Below, piece after piece: positions 1-9,721 of a stretch of 64,000 nucleotides of DNA. Every line of letters starts with the position of its first letter. The stretch's first letter is position 1. The notes under the pieces are model-generated. The model did no database searches, was not told where the DNA came from, and saw only the letters and a list, made by a program, of their open reading frames with translations. The position numbers were made by a program, and so were the translations under genes. Source of the stretch: Paracoccus sp. MC1862 (lineage in GTDB: Bacteria > Pseudomonadota > Alphaproteobacteria > Rhodobacterales > Rhodobacteraceae); contig NZ_CP067225.1 of NCBI RefSeq assembly GCF_016617715.1, forward strand, positions 496,001-560,000, written 5' to 3'.

Positions 1-774
1 GAAGGCGTCGGGTCCGCCCACCACGATGAAGCGGGCTTGCGGCTCGCTGCGGGCGACGATGGCGGCGGCCTCGATGAAGTCCTCGACCCGCTTCTTGCGG
101 TCGAGCCGGCCAACCCAGCCGACCAGCAGTTCGTCGGGTCCAACGCCAAGGGCGGCGCGGACGGGTTCGCGAGCCTCGGGGCGGAACTCGGACAGCTCCA
201 CCATCGAGGGGATCTCGACGGCATGATGCGGACGGTCGGGCATCCGGGACGCGGCAGCCTCGCGGATGCTGTCGCAGACGCCGATATAGCGGGCGGTGAA
301 GTGCTTGGGGCCTGACAGCGCCTCGCGGACAAGCCCGCCATGCTCGATCAGGGGTGGGCGCAGCTTCAGCCGTTCCAGCGCCGGATAGATGTCGGCTACG
401 TCCTGGCAGGACACCACGATGTCGAAGTCCGACAACTTGCGGCGCAGGTAATCGACCGTCTCGTCGAAGCCCATGTCATAGGCGGTGGTATCGACGTGGA
501 TGCCCAGGCCGCGCAGCTGGTCGTGGCTGTGGTCCGGCATCCCCGGCTTGCGGAAGCAGGGAATGACGTCGATGCGGTAGCGGTCGCGCGGCAGGTGCCG
601 GGCGAGCAGGCGGACTTCGGTTTCCTCGCCGCCGATGACCAGCCAGGCGAAGACGAAGAGGATGCGGATCTTGCCCGCATCCGGGTGGGGATGCGGGAAA
701 TGGTCGGGCGGGATCTCGCCCCAGGCCTGATCGAAGCCCGCGTCGAAGGCGGCTTGCGCGAAATCGTCCATCAT
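1..774 (-). CDS. glycosyltransferase, GT4-like, C-terminus beyond window edge
   Basis: A frame stays open from the ATG at 774 to the window edge, giving the first 258 residues. The N-terminal Rossmann segment reads IRILFVFAWLVIGGEETEV (about residues 36-54), the GGxE pattern of retaining GT-B glycosyltransferases. The last visible part, ARFIVVGGPDAF, is the start of the second Rossmann domain (compare the FxxVGGGP motif). It probably transfers a sugar from a nucleotide-sugar donor to a surface glycan in the cytoplasm. The start overlaps the stop of the upstream dehydrogenase (ATGA), so the two are translationally coupled and this is the fourth gene of the operon. Donor and acceptor cannot be deduced. 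Confidence 0.8.
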   Translation of the reverse strand, partial: MMDDFAQAAFDAGFDQAWGEIPPDHFPHPHPDAGKIRILFVFAWLVIGGEETEVRLLARHLPRDRYRIDVIPCFRKPGMPDHSHDQLRGLGIHVDTTAYDMGFDETVDYLRRKLSDFDIVVSCQDVADIYPALERLKLRPPLIEHGGLVREALSGPKHFTARYIGVCDSIREAAASRMPDRPHHAVEIPSMVELSEFRPEAREPVRAALGVGPDELLVGWVGRLDRKKRVEDFIEAAAIVARSEPQARFIVVGGPDAF

Positions 775-1871
775 GTCGCGTCGAACACGATCTGCAGGAA
801 CTCGGGCCGGTCGTTGACCAGATGGCGCAGGAAGCCGGGCGCGTCGTCATACGGGACCACATGGGTGATCATGTGCCGCCGGATGGCCTCGCCCTCGCGC
901 TGCAGCAGGCGGATGGTTTCCGCCGCCAGCCGCCGCTGGTCCCAGGCCTGGGCCACGGGACGCGGCATCCGGTTGATCTGGGCGCAGCGGATGGACAGGC
1001 CGTTGTGGTGGAACTCTTCGCCCAGCCGCAGGCTGTCCATGCCGCCCTGGTAGAAGGCGAGGTCGATCACCGTTCCCTGCGGGCGCAGCGCCTGCAGGCA
1101 GCGGTTGAGGCTGTCGGGACGGGCGCGGGTCTGGAAGACATATTCCGCCCCGCGCCCCCCGATCTTGTGGTGCCACAGGGTCTTGGCGTGGCGGACGGCG
1201 TCATCCTCGCCCATCGCCTCGAAGCCCATGGCCCGTGCGATGTCCTGCCGGAAGGGCGAGGGGTCCACGACCACGATGTCCGACGCCCCGCCCATCCGGG
1301 CGAACATCGCGCAGAACAGGCCCACGGTGCCGCCGCCCCAGACCAGCACCGGGCGGCCTTCCACCCCCGCGCCGAGGAAGGGAACGGCGGCGCCGAACTG
1401 TTCGGCGTCGGCGTGCAGGATGCCGTTGGCGGCGATCGGACCCATCTGGGCCACGAAGATGCCCAGCATGGGGTCCAGCCCATGCGGCAGCTTCAGCAGC
1501 AGGTCATGCGCCGCATCGGCCGTGTGGCCCGACTTGTGGCCGAAGGTCGTGCCGACCACGTCGCCCGCCCGGAAGCCCGGCACGCGGGCGTCCGACACCC
1601 GCGCCGCTTCCATGTAGCCCAGGAAGTTGACCGGGAAGCGGGCCGAGGGCTCGCCGGGGATGAACAGCCCCTGCCAGTCGTCCCAGCGGCTGTGCAGATA
1701 GGGGTTCGTCCCCTTCATGAAGGTCAGTTCGGTCCCGGCGGACAAGCCGGTATAAAGCAGGTCCAGCCGGATGCGGCCGTCCGGGGCGGGGCCTTCGTCG
1801 TAGTGGAAGAAGAACGGCTCGCCCCGCCGCTCGATCCCGAGGCTGCGGACGGTGCGGTGTTCATGCGGCAT
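771..1871 (-). CDS. medium-chain (zinc-type) alcohol dehydrogenase-like oxidoreductase
   Basis: 366 residues. A GroES-like N-terminal part (LLYTGLSAGTELTFMKG) is followed by a nucleotide-binding fold with VLVWGGGTVGLFCAMFARMGG, the GxGxxG signature of the MDR superfamily, then VVVDPSPFRQDIARAMGFE. I chose the ATG at 1871 (MPHEHRTV) because upstream codons overlap the preceding gene out of frame. It begins about 10 nt after the GT-Gfo/Idh stop. Separate ADH and Gfo/Idh genes side by side recall the bi-domain ADH-Gfo/Idh oxidoreductases of polysaccharide clusters, so I infer a role in modifying a nucleotide sugar or lipid-linked sugar. The catalytic zinc ligands were not clearly identifiable, so a zinc-free relative is possible. 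Confidence 0.72.
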   Translation of the reverse strand: MPHEHRTVRSLGIERRGEPFFFHYDEGPAPDGRIRLDLLYTGLSAGTELTFMKGTNPYLHSRWDDWQGLFIPGEPSARFPVNFLGYMEAARVSDARVPGFRAGDVVGTTFGHKSGHTADAAHDLLLKLPHGLDPMLGIFVAQMGPIAANGILHADAEQFGAAVPFLGAGVEGRPVLVWGGGTVGLFCAMFARMGGASDIVVVDPSPFRQDIARAMGFEAMGEDDAVRHAKTLWHHKIGGRGAEYVFQTRARPDSLNRCLQALRPQGTVIDLAFYQGGMDSLRLGEEFHHNGLSIRCAQINRMPRPVAQAWDQRRLAAETIRLLQREGEAIRRHMITHVVPYDDAPGFLRHLVNDRPEFLQIVFDAT

Positions 1872-1881
1872 CGTTGGGGCC

Positions 1882-3960
1882 TTACGCAAGCGATGGACGA
1901 AAGATGGGCTGCGGGTCGGCCCGCAGCACCTCCATCTTAACAAGGGCATTGGCCTGGGCCGAACGGGTGATCGCAAGGGCCACGCGGTGCGTCTCCAATG
2001 CCTCGGCATAGGGGCAGCGGATGCGGTTCTCGCGGCCCATGACGGCCTCGACGAAATCGCGGTCCTCGCGCCAGACGGGGTCGCCCTGGGCGTGGCGCAC
2101 GGGGCGGCCCTGGCCCACGTCCACCATCAGGTCATGGTCGGTGATTTCCAGCGCCATGGCGTCGGAAAAGACGTGCAGCCCGACGCGGTGGTTCCAGCGC
2201 AGAAGGCAGGTCGAGCCGAGGTTCGCCACCGCGCCCGAGGCAAAGCGCAGCGTCGCCGCCGTCGCGGTCGGCACGGTCAGGCCGGGGAAATCGCCGCGCT
2301 CGCGGTGGGTGGAAAGGCCGAAGACCTCGGTCACGTCACCGGCCAGGAAGCGGGCGGCGTCGATGATGTGGGTCGCCTGCTCGACCACCTGCCCGCCGGA
2401 TCGGTCCTCGCGCCACCACCATTCGGGGGGCGGGGTCTGGTCGATCCAGAAGCCCTGCATCAGATGGGCGGGGTTATGGGCCAGATGCGCCCGCGCCTCG
2501 TCCATCGTGTCGAGATAGCGCCAGTGATAGCCCACGGCGGTGATGAGGCCCGCGGCAGCGACCTCCTCGGCGATCTCCTCGGCCAGCTCGATGTCCAGCG
2601 AGATCGGCTTTTCCACGAAGAAGGGCAGGCCGCGGGCGATGCAGGCGCGTTCGGCGGGGCCATGGGCGAAGGGGGGGATGCAGATATAGACGGCGTCCAA
2701 GTCGGCGTCGGCCAGCATGGAATCGAAATCGGGATAGGCGGTCGCGCCCATGCGCCGGGCGGCATCCTCGGCCCGACCTTGGTCGGGATCGGTCACGGCC
2801 ACCACGGCCACGTCGGGCATGGTTTCCAGCACGCCGAAATGGCGGTGGGCGATGCCGCCCGCGCCGATGAAGCCCAGTCTCACTCTGTCCATTCTGTCCC
2901 CGGTCCGATGCCGCAATGCGGCGCGATATATTCTTGCAGTGTCCGCGGCCATCCGCGCCGCCGTGAACCGCTGCGCAAAGCGCGCGGCCTGTCGGCTTGC
3001 AGTTATGGCGCGCCTTTCGAGATTGTCGAGTGCATCTTCAAGAGCTTGCGCGAGGTCCCGCGACCGCCCGAAGGGGACCAGCCACGGGTGGTCCGGCCCC
3101 AGCGCCTCGACGCTGCCGCCGATACGGGTGGCAACCGCCGGAAGCCCAAGCGCCATCGCCTCGAGCAGGACCAGCGGCAGCCCCTCGAAGGCGGACGGCA
3201 GGGCCAAGACGTCGGCGCGAGACATCAGTTCGGGCACGTCGTCGCGGCGGCCGAGGAAATCCACCGAAGCGGTCAGGTCGAGCCGCCTGACCAGCAGTTC
3301 CAGCCTTTCCTGCAGCGGCCCGCCGCCGACCAGTTGCAGGCGCGCGGGCGTGCCGCGGCAGTGCAGGCGGGCCAGCGCCACGATCAGCGTCCGGTGCAGC
3401 TTCTGCGGGGTGAAGCGGCCGACGCAGAGGATGGTCGGCGCGGCATTTCCATCCGCGCGGGGCAGGGCGGCGGGCTTGATCCCGTTGGCGATGGCGGCCA
3501 CGGGCAGGCGCGGACCGGGCATCCGCCTTGCCGCACGCCGCCAGCCCTCGCCCGCCTCGCGCGAGACGGCGATGACCGCATCGACATGGGCCGAGGCTGC
3601 GGCGTATTCGCGGATCTGCCCCGGTTCGGTGAGCAGCCATGGCAGATGCTCGGTGCGGATCACGGCTGCACCCGTATCGCGTGCGATACGGGTCAGTTCG
3701 TGGCCTTCCCAGCCGATGCCGGCGTGGACATGGACGAGGTCGGCACATGCCTGCGCGATGGCGCGGTGCCAGTCGCCCATGACAATCCGTGCGGGCAGGC
3801 CGCTTGCCTGCGCCCGGTCCACTAGCCGGCGGCCGGCGTCATGGTCGGGAAAGGCCAGCACGGCCTGAACGCCCTCGGCCGCCAGGGCGGCGGCCAAGAT
3901 CAACATGTGTTCGCCCACCCCCGAGGGTTCGGGGCTGTCGGTAACGAGCAGGGCTCGCAT
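1882..3960 (-). CDS. fusion protein: GT-B glycosyltransferase + Gfo/Idh/MocA-family oxidoreductase
   Basis: One uninterrupted 692-residue frame. Residues 1-356 are a GT4-type glycosyltransferase: a PSGVGEHML start, then ILCVGRFTPQKLHRTLI, LQLVGGGPLQERLE and the EGLPLVLLEAMALGLPAVAT donor-site region. Residues 357-692 are an NAD(P)-dependent Gfo/Idh oxidoreductase: RLGFIGAGGIAHRHFGVLE, then FFVEKPISLD (the EKP motif) and VGYHWRYLDTMDEA. The ATG at 3960 starts 4 nt after the stop of the upstream GT-Glf gene. An in-frame ATG at 2892, preceded by GGGGACAGA, could also give a free Gfo/Idh polypeptide. It probably couples sugar oxidation or reduction to sugar transfer. I cannot tell whether this is a true bifunctional enzyme or a stop-codon loss between two genes. 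Confidence 0.85.
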   Translation of the reverse strand: MRALLVTDSPEPSGVGEHMLILAAALAAEGVQAVLAFPDHDAGRRLVDRAQASGLPARIVMGDWHRAIAQACADLVHVHAGIGWEGHELTRIARDTGAAVIRTEHLPWLLTEPGQIREYAAASAHVDAVIAVSREAGEGWRRAARRMPGPRLPVAAIANGIKPAALPRADGNAAPTILCVGRFTPQKLHRTLIVALARLHCRGTPARLQLVGGGPLQERLELLVRRLDLTASVDFLGRRDDVPELMSRADVLALPSAFEGLPLVLLEAMALGLPAVATRIGGSVEALGPDHPWLVPFGRSRDLAQALEDALDNLERRAITASRQAARFAQRFTAARMAADTARIYRAALRHRTGDRMDRVRLGFIGAGGIAHRHFGVLETMPDVAVVAVTDPDQGRAEDAARRMGATAYPDFDSMLADADLDAVYICIPPFAHGPAERACIARGLPFFVEKPISLDIELAEEIAEEVAAAGLITAVGYHWRYLDTMDEARAHLAHNPAHLMQGFWIDQTPPPEWWWREDRSGGQVVEQATHIIDAARFLAGDVTEVFGLSTHRERGDFPGLTVPTATAATLRFASGAVANLGSTCLLRWNHRVGLHVFSDAMALEITDHDLMVDVGQGRPVRHAQGDPVWREDRDFVEAVMGRENRIRCPYAEALETHRVALAITRSAQANALVKMEVLRADPQPIFRPSLA

Positions 3961-3964
3961 GATG

Positions 3965-6319
3965 TTATTCTGCCCCCAGCGCCGCCGCCGCTGCAGGCAG
4001 AAGCTCGGCGGCAAGCCGGCGATGCGTCGCCAAAGCCTGCCCGACCACCTGGTCCATGTTGTAATAGCGGTAGCTGCCCAGCCGCCCGGCGAAGATCACG
4101 CCGCGCTCGGCACGGGCAAGGTCGTCGTAGCGGCGGAACAGTTCCTGATTTTCAGGACGCGGGATCGGATAGTAAGGCTCGCCCTCGGCCGAAGGGTATT
4201 CATAGGTGATCGAGGTCATCGGATGCACCTGGCCGGTCAGGTGCTTGTATTCGGTGATCCGCGTCCAGGGCACGTCCTCGGCCGGATAGTTCACCACCGC
4301 CACCGGCTGCAGCTTGCGCTGGGGCAGGGTCTCGTGCCGGAAGGCCAGGCTGCGATAGGGCAGGTGCCCGAAGCGATGCCCGAAATAGGCGTCGATCGGG
4401 CCGGTATAGACCGTCAGCGCCCCCCGGTCCGCGGGTTTAAGGTCGTGGAAGTCCGTCCCCAGCGCGATGTCGATCAGGGGATGGTCCAGCATCCGCTCGA
4501 ACATCCGGGTGAAGCCCTCGCGCGGCATCGCCTGGAACTTGTCGGTGAAGTAGCGGTCGTCGGTGTTCGTCCGCGTCGGCACCCGCGAGGTCACGGACTT
4601 GTCCAGCTGGCTTGGGTCCAGCCCCCATTGCTTGCGGGTGTAGCCTTGGAAGAACGTCTCGTAAAGCTCGCGCCCGACCGCGTTCACCACCACGTCGCGC
4701 GAGGTCCTGATGTCGGCCACCGGCTCGGCCCGCGAGGCGAGGAAGGCGGCTGCCTCCTCGTCCGAGGACAGCGACAGCCCGTAAAGCTGGTTCAGCGTAG
4801 TGCGGTTGATCGGCATCGGCACCTGCCTGTCGCCCACCTGCGCCAGCACCCGATGCTCATAGGGCCGCCAGTCGGTGAAGCGGGACAGGAAACCCACCAC
4901 CTCGTCGCTGTTGGTGTGGAAGATATGCGGGCCGTAGCGGTGGACGAGGATGCCCGCCGCGTCGCGGTGGTCATAGGCGTTGCCCGCGATATGCTCGCGC
5001 TTGTCCACGACCAGCACGCGCTGGCCGGAATCCTCGGCCAGCTTCCGCGCCAGCACCGAACCGGCAAAGCCGCCGCCGCAGATGGTCACGTCATAGCCGC
5101 GGGCGCCGCGGCGGATGCCGGGGGCGGGAAAGCGGTCCAGCGGCGCCGGCTCAACCCGGCGCCGTGCGGCGGCGGCCACCTGGGCGGCCATGGCTGCAAA
5201 GGTGGCGTCCCAGCTCATCGAGGACAGCATCCGGTCGGCCTCGTCCCGCCAGGCGCCGGGCTGGCGGGCCTGCTGCAGCGCGGCCTCGCAGGCGGCGATG
5301 AACTGGTCATGCGTATGGGCGACATGGACGGCGGCGATGTCGCCATACTGCCGCTGCACGTCGCGCACCGCGGTCGAAACAACCGGCCGCCCGCCCGCCA
5401 GATACTCGGGCGTCTTGGTGGGCGAGATGAAGCGCGTGGCCTCGTTGATCGCGAAGGGCATCAGCGCCACGTCCCAGCCGGCCAGATAGTCCGGCAGATG
5501 GGCATAGTCCTTCTGTCCCAGCCAGTGGATGTTCGGGGCGCGGGGCAGGTCATGCTCGCCCAGCTTGGCGAGCGGGCCGACCATGACGATCTGCCAGTCG
5601 GGGCGGGCCTGGGCGACGGCGGCGATCAGGTCCAGGTCCAGCCGTTCGTCGATCACGCCGTAATAGCCCAAGCGCGGATGCGGGATGCCGGCCATGTCAT
5701 GCGGCTCTGGCCCAGCCGGGCGGCGGGCGGTGGCGAAATGGGCGGTGTCCACCGAGGACGGGAAGGCATGGATGTTGTCGTGGCGGTGGCGCTTGGCTTC
5801 CCAGATCGACCAGCCGCCGGTGAAGACGGCATCGGCGGCGGCCATCAGTTCGTCCTCGCGCTGGCGCAGTTCGGGCGGGGCGAAGCGGAAGGCCGACAAC
5901 TCGTCCATGCAGTCATAGACGACCGCCGCGGCATCGACGTGCCGCGCTATCGGCCACATCATCGGGGTGTAGAACCACAGCACCGGCCGCCTGATGCCGG
6001 TCAGCGCCAGCATCTGGTCGAGCAGCCGGGGCAGGGCGGCTTCCTGCTCCTCGCGGCTCCAGCGGTCGGGGACGCGGGGGCGGATCGCCTGCACGGTGGT
6101 GCCAAGAAAGGCGTGGAATTCCAGATAGGGCAGGTGGTGGGTAGTCGGGATCGCCTCCTCCCAGACCAGCACGCGCTGCTTTCTGGCGAACCGGCCCATC
6201 AGGTGCTGCGGCCGTTGCAGCACGAAATCCCAACGCAGGTGCGAAAAGCAGATCAGGGGTGCGGAACTGCCATGCTCGTCACAGAACGCTGCGGACAACA
6301 GGGGCGAAACGTCGTGCAT
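3965..6319 (-). CDS. glf: fusion protein: glycosyltransferase + UDP-galactopyranose mutase
   Basis: 784 residues. Residues about 20-390 are a GT-B domain (FSHLRWDFVLQRPQHLMGRFA, then LGYYGVIDERLDLDLI, then FISPTKTPEYLAGGRPVVST). Residues about 405-784 are a complete UDP-galactopyranose mutase: FAD-binding VTICGGGFAGSVLARKL, then YGPHIFHTNSDEVV, YTRKQWGLDP and FAGRLGSYRYYNMDQVV. Glf converts UDP-galactopyranose to UDP-galactofuranose. The attached transferase is therefore a candidate galactofuranosyltransferase using the product in place, which is inference. No in-frame ATG lies close to the mutase domain, so it is made only as a fusion. A purine-rich AAAGGATAAG segment precedes the ATG. It is the first gene of the minus-strand glycan operon. 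Confidence 0.9.
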   Translation of the reverse strand: MHDVSPLLSAAFCDEHGSSAPLICFSHLRWDFVLQRPQHLMGRFARKQRVLVWEEAIPTTHHLPYLEFHAFLGTTVQAIRPRVPDRWSREEQEAALPRLLDQMLALTGIRRPVLWFYTPMMWPIARHVDAAAVVYDCMDELSAFRFAPPELRQREDELMAAADAVFTGGWSIWEAKRHRHDNIHAFPSSVDTAHFATARRPAGPEPHDMAGIPHPRLGYYGVIDERLDLDLIAAVAQARPDWQIVMVGPLAKLGEHDLPRAPNIHWLGQKDYAHLPDYLAGWDVALMPFAINEATRFISPTKTPEYLAGGRPVVSTAVRDVQRQYGDIAAVHVAHTHDQFIAACEAALQQARQPGAWRDEADRMLSSMSWDATFAAMAAQVAAAARRRVEPAPLDRFPAPGIRRGARGYDVTICGGGFAGSVLARKLAEDSGQRVLVVDKREHIAGNAYDHRDAAGILVHRYGPHIFHTNSDEVVGFLSRFTDWRPYEHRVLAQVGDRQVPMPINRTTLNQLYGLSLSSDEEAAAFLASRAEPVADIRTSRDVVVNAVGRELYETFFQGYTRKQWGLDPSQLDKSVTSRVPTRTNTDDRYFTDKFQAMPREGFTRMFERMLDHPLIDIALGTDFHDLKPADRGALTVYTGPIDAYFGHRFGHLPYRSLAFRHETLPQRKLQPVAVVNYPAEDVPWTRITEYKHLTGQVHPMTSITYEYPSAEGEPYYPIPRPENQELFRRYDDLARAERGVIFAGRLGSYRYYNMDQVVGQALATHRRLAAELLPAAAAALGAE

Positions 6320-6730
6320 TTTTTCTTATCCTTTCCTGCGCGGCGAACATGCCCCGCGCGGCGGCCGTGCGTCCGGAATTGCCGGCCCGCCCGAAGGTGA
6401 CATGGCAGAGTTTTTCATGGGATGATCCGAGATCCGGCTGCCAATCTGCGACCGGAAAAGCTTGAAAGACCGCGATTCAACGCCTTCCACCGGCGGAATA
6501 TGCTTCAGCATCGCAACTTGGCAATCGCCTTTCCCGGCAGATGCGTCATCGTTGCGGCAAGAGCCATGTGGCGTCCGATCCACTTGCAGATACTCATTGC
6601 GTTGAAGTAGGCCATAAAAGGATCACGAAGGCATCATCTGAACGTGATAACATTGGTTGACGCCAGTGGTTCCCGCCTCGCGACGATGGCCCGCAACCTG
6701 CCGATCAACATCCACAGGCAAGAAGACCCC
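6320..6730. other. divergent intergenic region upstream of the glycan operon and the Crp/Fnr regulator
   Basis: No convincing gene here. It must carry the promoters of both divergent transcripts. An inverted repeat TTGAA-N9-TTCAA lies at 6462-6480, and GATTC (a GANTC methylation site) overlaps its right arm. The spacing does not fit a classical FNR or CRP site. Local GC content is lower than in the flanking genes. Confidence 0.5.
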
Positions 6731-7495
6731 ATGCTGTTGAACCGCTCTTATCCGGACCTGTTCTCCACCGAGGAAGCGCGGCTCATGGAAAGCCTTGCAT
6801 CAGACCCTGTCACTGTCCGGGGCCGGACGCGGCTGATCAAGGCCGGCATCCCGCTGAGCCGCAGCCTTTATCTCACGCGCGGCATGGTCGGCCGCTACTG
6901 CACGGACCGGCAGGGCGGCCGGCAGTTCCTCGGCATCCACATCCCCGGCGATTTCTTCGACATCGATGCCTATGTGCTGCCTTGGCTGCACCATGACGTG
7001 GTGACGCTGAACGAGGTCGAGGTCACCGCGACGGGGCATGACAGGCTCGACGCCCTGCGCGAGACCGAGCCGGATCTTTACCACAAGTTGTGGCGGGTGT
7101 CCCTGATCGACTCATCGATCCACCGCTACTGGATCTTCCGCTTGGGCCGGCTGGCCGGCAAGGCGCGGGTGGCGAATTTCCTGATCGAGATGTTCGTGCG
7201 ACTCTATGCGCGGGGGTTGTGCGGCATCGACCGCTACGATCTTCCCTTGTCCCAGAACGAGCTGGCCGAGATTACCGGCATGACCTCGGTCCATGTCAAC
7301 CGGCTGCTGGGTGAGCTGAGGCTGGACGGGCTATGCACGGTATCCGACGGGATCGTGAGCCTTGGCAACCTGCCGGCTCTGGCCCGCGCCGGGCATTATT
7401 CGCCCGATTACCTTTATCTTGCCCCATCTGTCGCCGCAGAGATCCAGCAGTTGCTCGGCCTGCGCGTGGCAATGGACAAGGCCGCCATGGGCTGA
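6731..7495 (+). CDS. Crp/Fnr-family transcriptional regulator
   Basis: 254 residues from the ATG at 6731; GTG 6644 and ATG 6686 are in-frame alternatives that would add a poorly conserved N-terminus. An N-terminal cyclic-nucleotide-binding-like beta barrel (SLYLTRGMVGRYCTD, then IHIPGDFFDIDAYVL) is followed by a long helix and a C-terminal winged helix with LSQNELAEITGMTSVHVNRL, the HTH_CRP recognition motif. The N-terminal Cys cluster of oxygen-sensing FNR is absent, so no Fe-S cofactor is expected. The effector is unknown. It diverges from the glycan operon and may control it, but that rests only on position. Confidence 0.88.
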   Translation: MLLNRSYPDLFSTEEARLMESLASDPVTVRGRTRLIKAGIPLSRSLYLTRGMVGRYCTDRQGGRQFLGIHIPGDFFDIDAYVLPWLHHDVVTLNEVEVTATGHDRLDALRETEPDLYHKLWRVSLIDSSIHRYWIFRLGRLAGKARVANFLIEMFVRLYARGLCGIDRYDLPLSQNELAEITGMTSVHVNRLLGELRLDGLCTVSDGIVSLGNLPALARAGHYSPDYLYLAPSVAAEIQQLLGLRVAMDKAAMG

Positions 7496-7877
7496 GCGCA
7501 CGCGTTTTCCGGCAAGGGCACGACGGATGCGGTGCTTGCCCGCAGCCCTGCACGTCCTAGCCGGAATGTGCGCGGGCAGGATCGATCGGCCTTTGCCCGT
7601 GTTCCATGCCTCGATAGACCGCAGACCAAGACCTGCAATGCTTCATGGCTGCCTGCTGGTGATGCCCGATCTGCGGTCAGGGTGAGAAAGGCGCGCATCA
7701 GGCTGGCTTGGGGACCGAGGCAATGTCGCGCAGCAGACACGCTCGTCACCCGGCTTTCCAACGACCTCGGCTTCATGTCGGGAAACAAGGCGTTCTGTTT
7801 GGGTGCATAGCCTTGCCGAGCCGTGCGGGTTCGCTGAGACGAAACGCGGTTGCATCGGGGAATGACGCAAGGCAACC

Positions 7878-7965
7878 GTCAGCAGGTCAGCAGGTCAGCA
7901 GGTCAGCAGGTCAGCAGGTCAGCAGGTCAGCAGGTCAGCAGGTCAGCAGGTCAGCAGGTCAGCAG
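7878..7965. repeat. octanucleotide tandem repeat, 11 units of GTCAGCAG
   Basis: Eleven uninterrupted, identical copies of GTCAGCAG (88 bp). The unit is not a multiple of three, so any frame crossing it cycles through three frames and repeats every three units. It is more than 380 bp past the Crp/Fnr stop and more than 330 bp past the clpX stop, so it is not obviously a promoter spacer. Confidence 0.97.
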
Positions 7966-8235
7966 ATGGATGGTGGGCTTTCCGCAAGACAGTGGGTGAA
8001 CACCGCTGCACGGGAAGGGGACCCTGTTATAGACGCCCTGCTTTCAGGCCCACGCTTACGGCAAGCCTGAGGCCCCGTCGGTCCAGCAGCCGGCTCAGTA
8101 GATGGACGGAGGGGCGTGCGGCAACACACGCGGCAGCAGCCCTTTGCCAATGAACGACCAGCCTGCTGCACGGCAAGGGCCAACTGTTACAGAGGTCGCG
8201 CCTATCGACTGACGCTCACGGCAAGCATGAAGTCC
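7963..8235. repeat. two degenerate direct copies of a 110-135 bp sequence
   Basis: Copy 1 is about 7963-8073 and copy 2 about 8099-8235. Shared blocks occur in the same order: AGATGGA-GG-GGG, then GCTGCACGG-AAGGG, then GTTA-AGA, then CGCT-ACGGCAAGC. The copies have diverged by substitutions and indels, which points to an old duplication. Origin unknown; no transposase fragment was recognised. Confidence 0.6.
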
Positions 8236-8248
8236 TGCTGAATCAACT

Positions 8249-8275
8249 CGGCCAACCTTACGGGAAGGCTGGCCG
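8249..8275 (-). terminator. candidate terminator of the clpP-clpX transcript
   Basis: An 11-bp stem with one G-U pair (arms 8249-8259 and 8265-8275) and a 5-nt loop, starting 27 nt past the clpX stop. There is no real U tract, so termination efficiency is uncertain. Confidence 0.45.
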
Positions 8276-8301
8276 GGCAGTATTGCAGAACAGCCGTTCC
8301 G

Positions 8302-9567
<1,266 letters not shown>

Positions 9568-9721
9568 GGTCGTCATCCTTGCCTGTCAGGGACCGCGCGG
9601 GCGGATCAGGCCATCCGCGCGGTTCGGCGTGCGCCCAAGGGCGCCTTATGGTTGTCCGCCCAATCTATGCAGGGCAGTCGTCCGTCACAATCCCGCTTTT
9701 CCCTGGCGGGCGCGCGGACGC

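Larger units (their letters stand above)
7496..8301. other. 806-bp gene-free region with repeats
   Basis: No frame here has a ribosome site, codon usage or motifs that support a gene. 7496-7877 looks like featureless spacer. 7878-7965 is a perfect octamer tandem array, followed by two degenerate copies of a sequence of about 110-135 bp. A stem-loop near 8249 lies just past the clpX stop. Confidence 0.6.

Noticed and set aside
6462..6480. TTGAA-N9-TTCAA as an FNR or CRP site for the Crp/Fnr-type regulator
   Set aside because: Spacing is 19 bp overall against 14 bp for FNR and the half-sites differ; kept only as an inverted repeat
7708..8070. Open frame across the octamer array, with an eight-residue protein repeat QQVSRSAG
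   Set aside because: The repeat arises simply from 24 bp being three 8-bp units; there is no ribosome site and flanking codon use does not fit the genome
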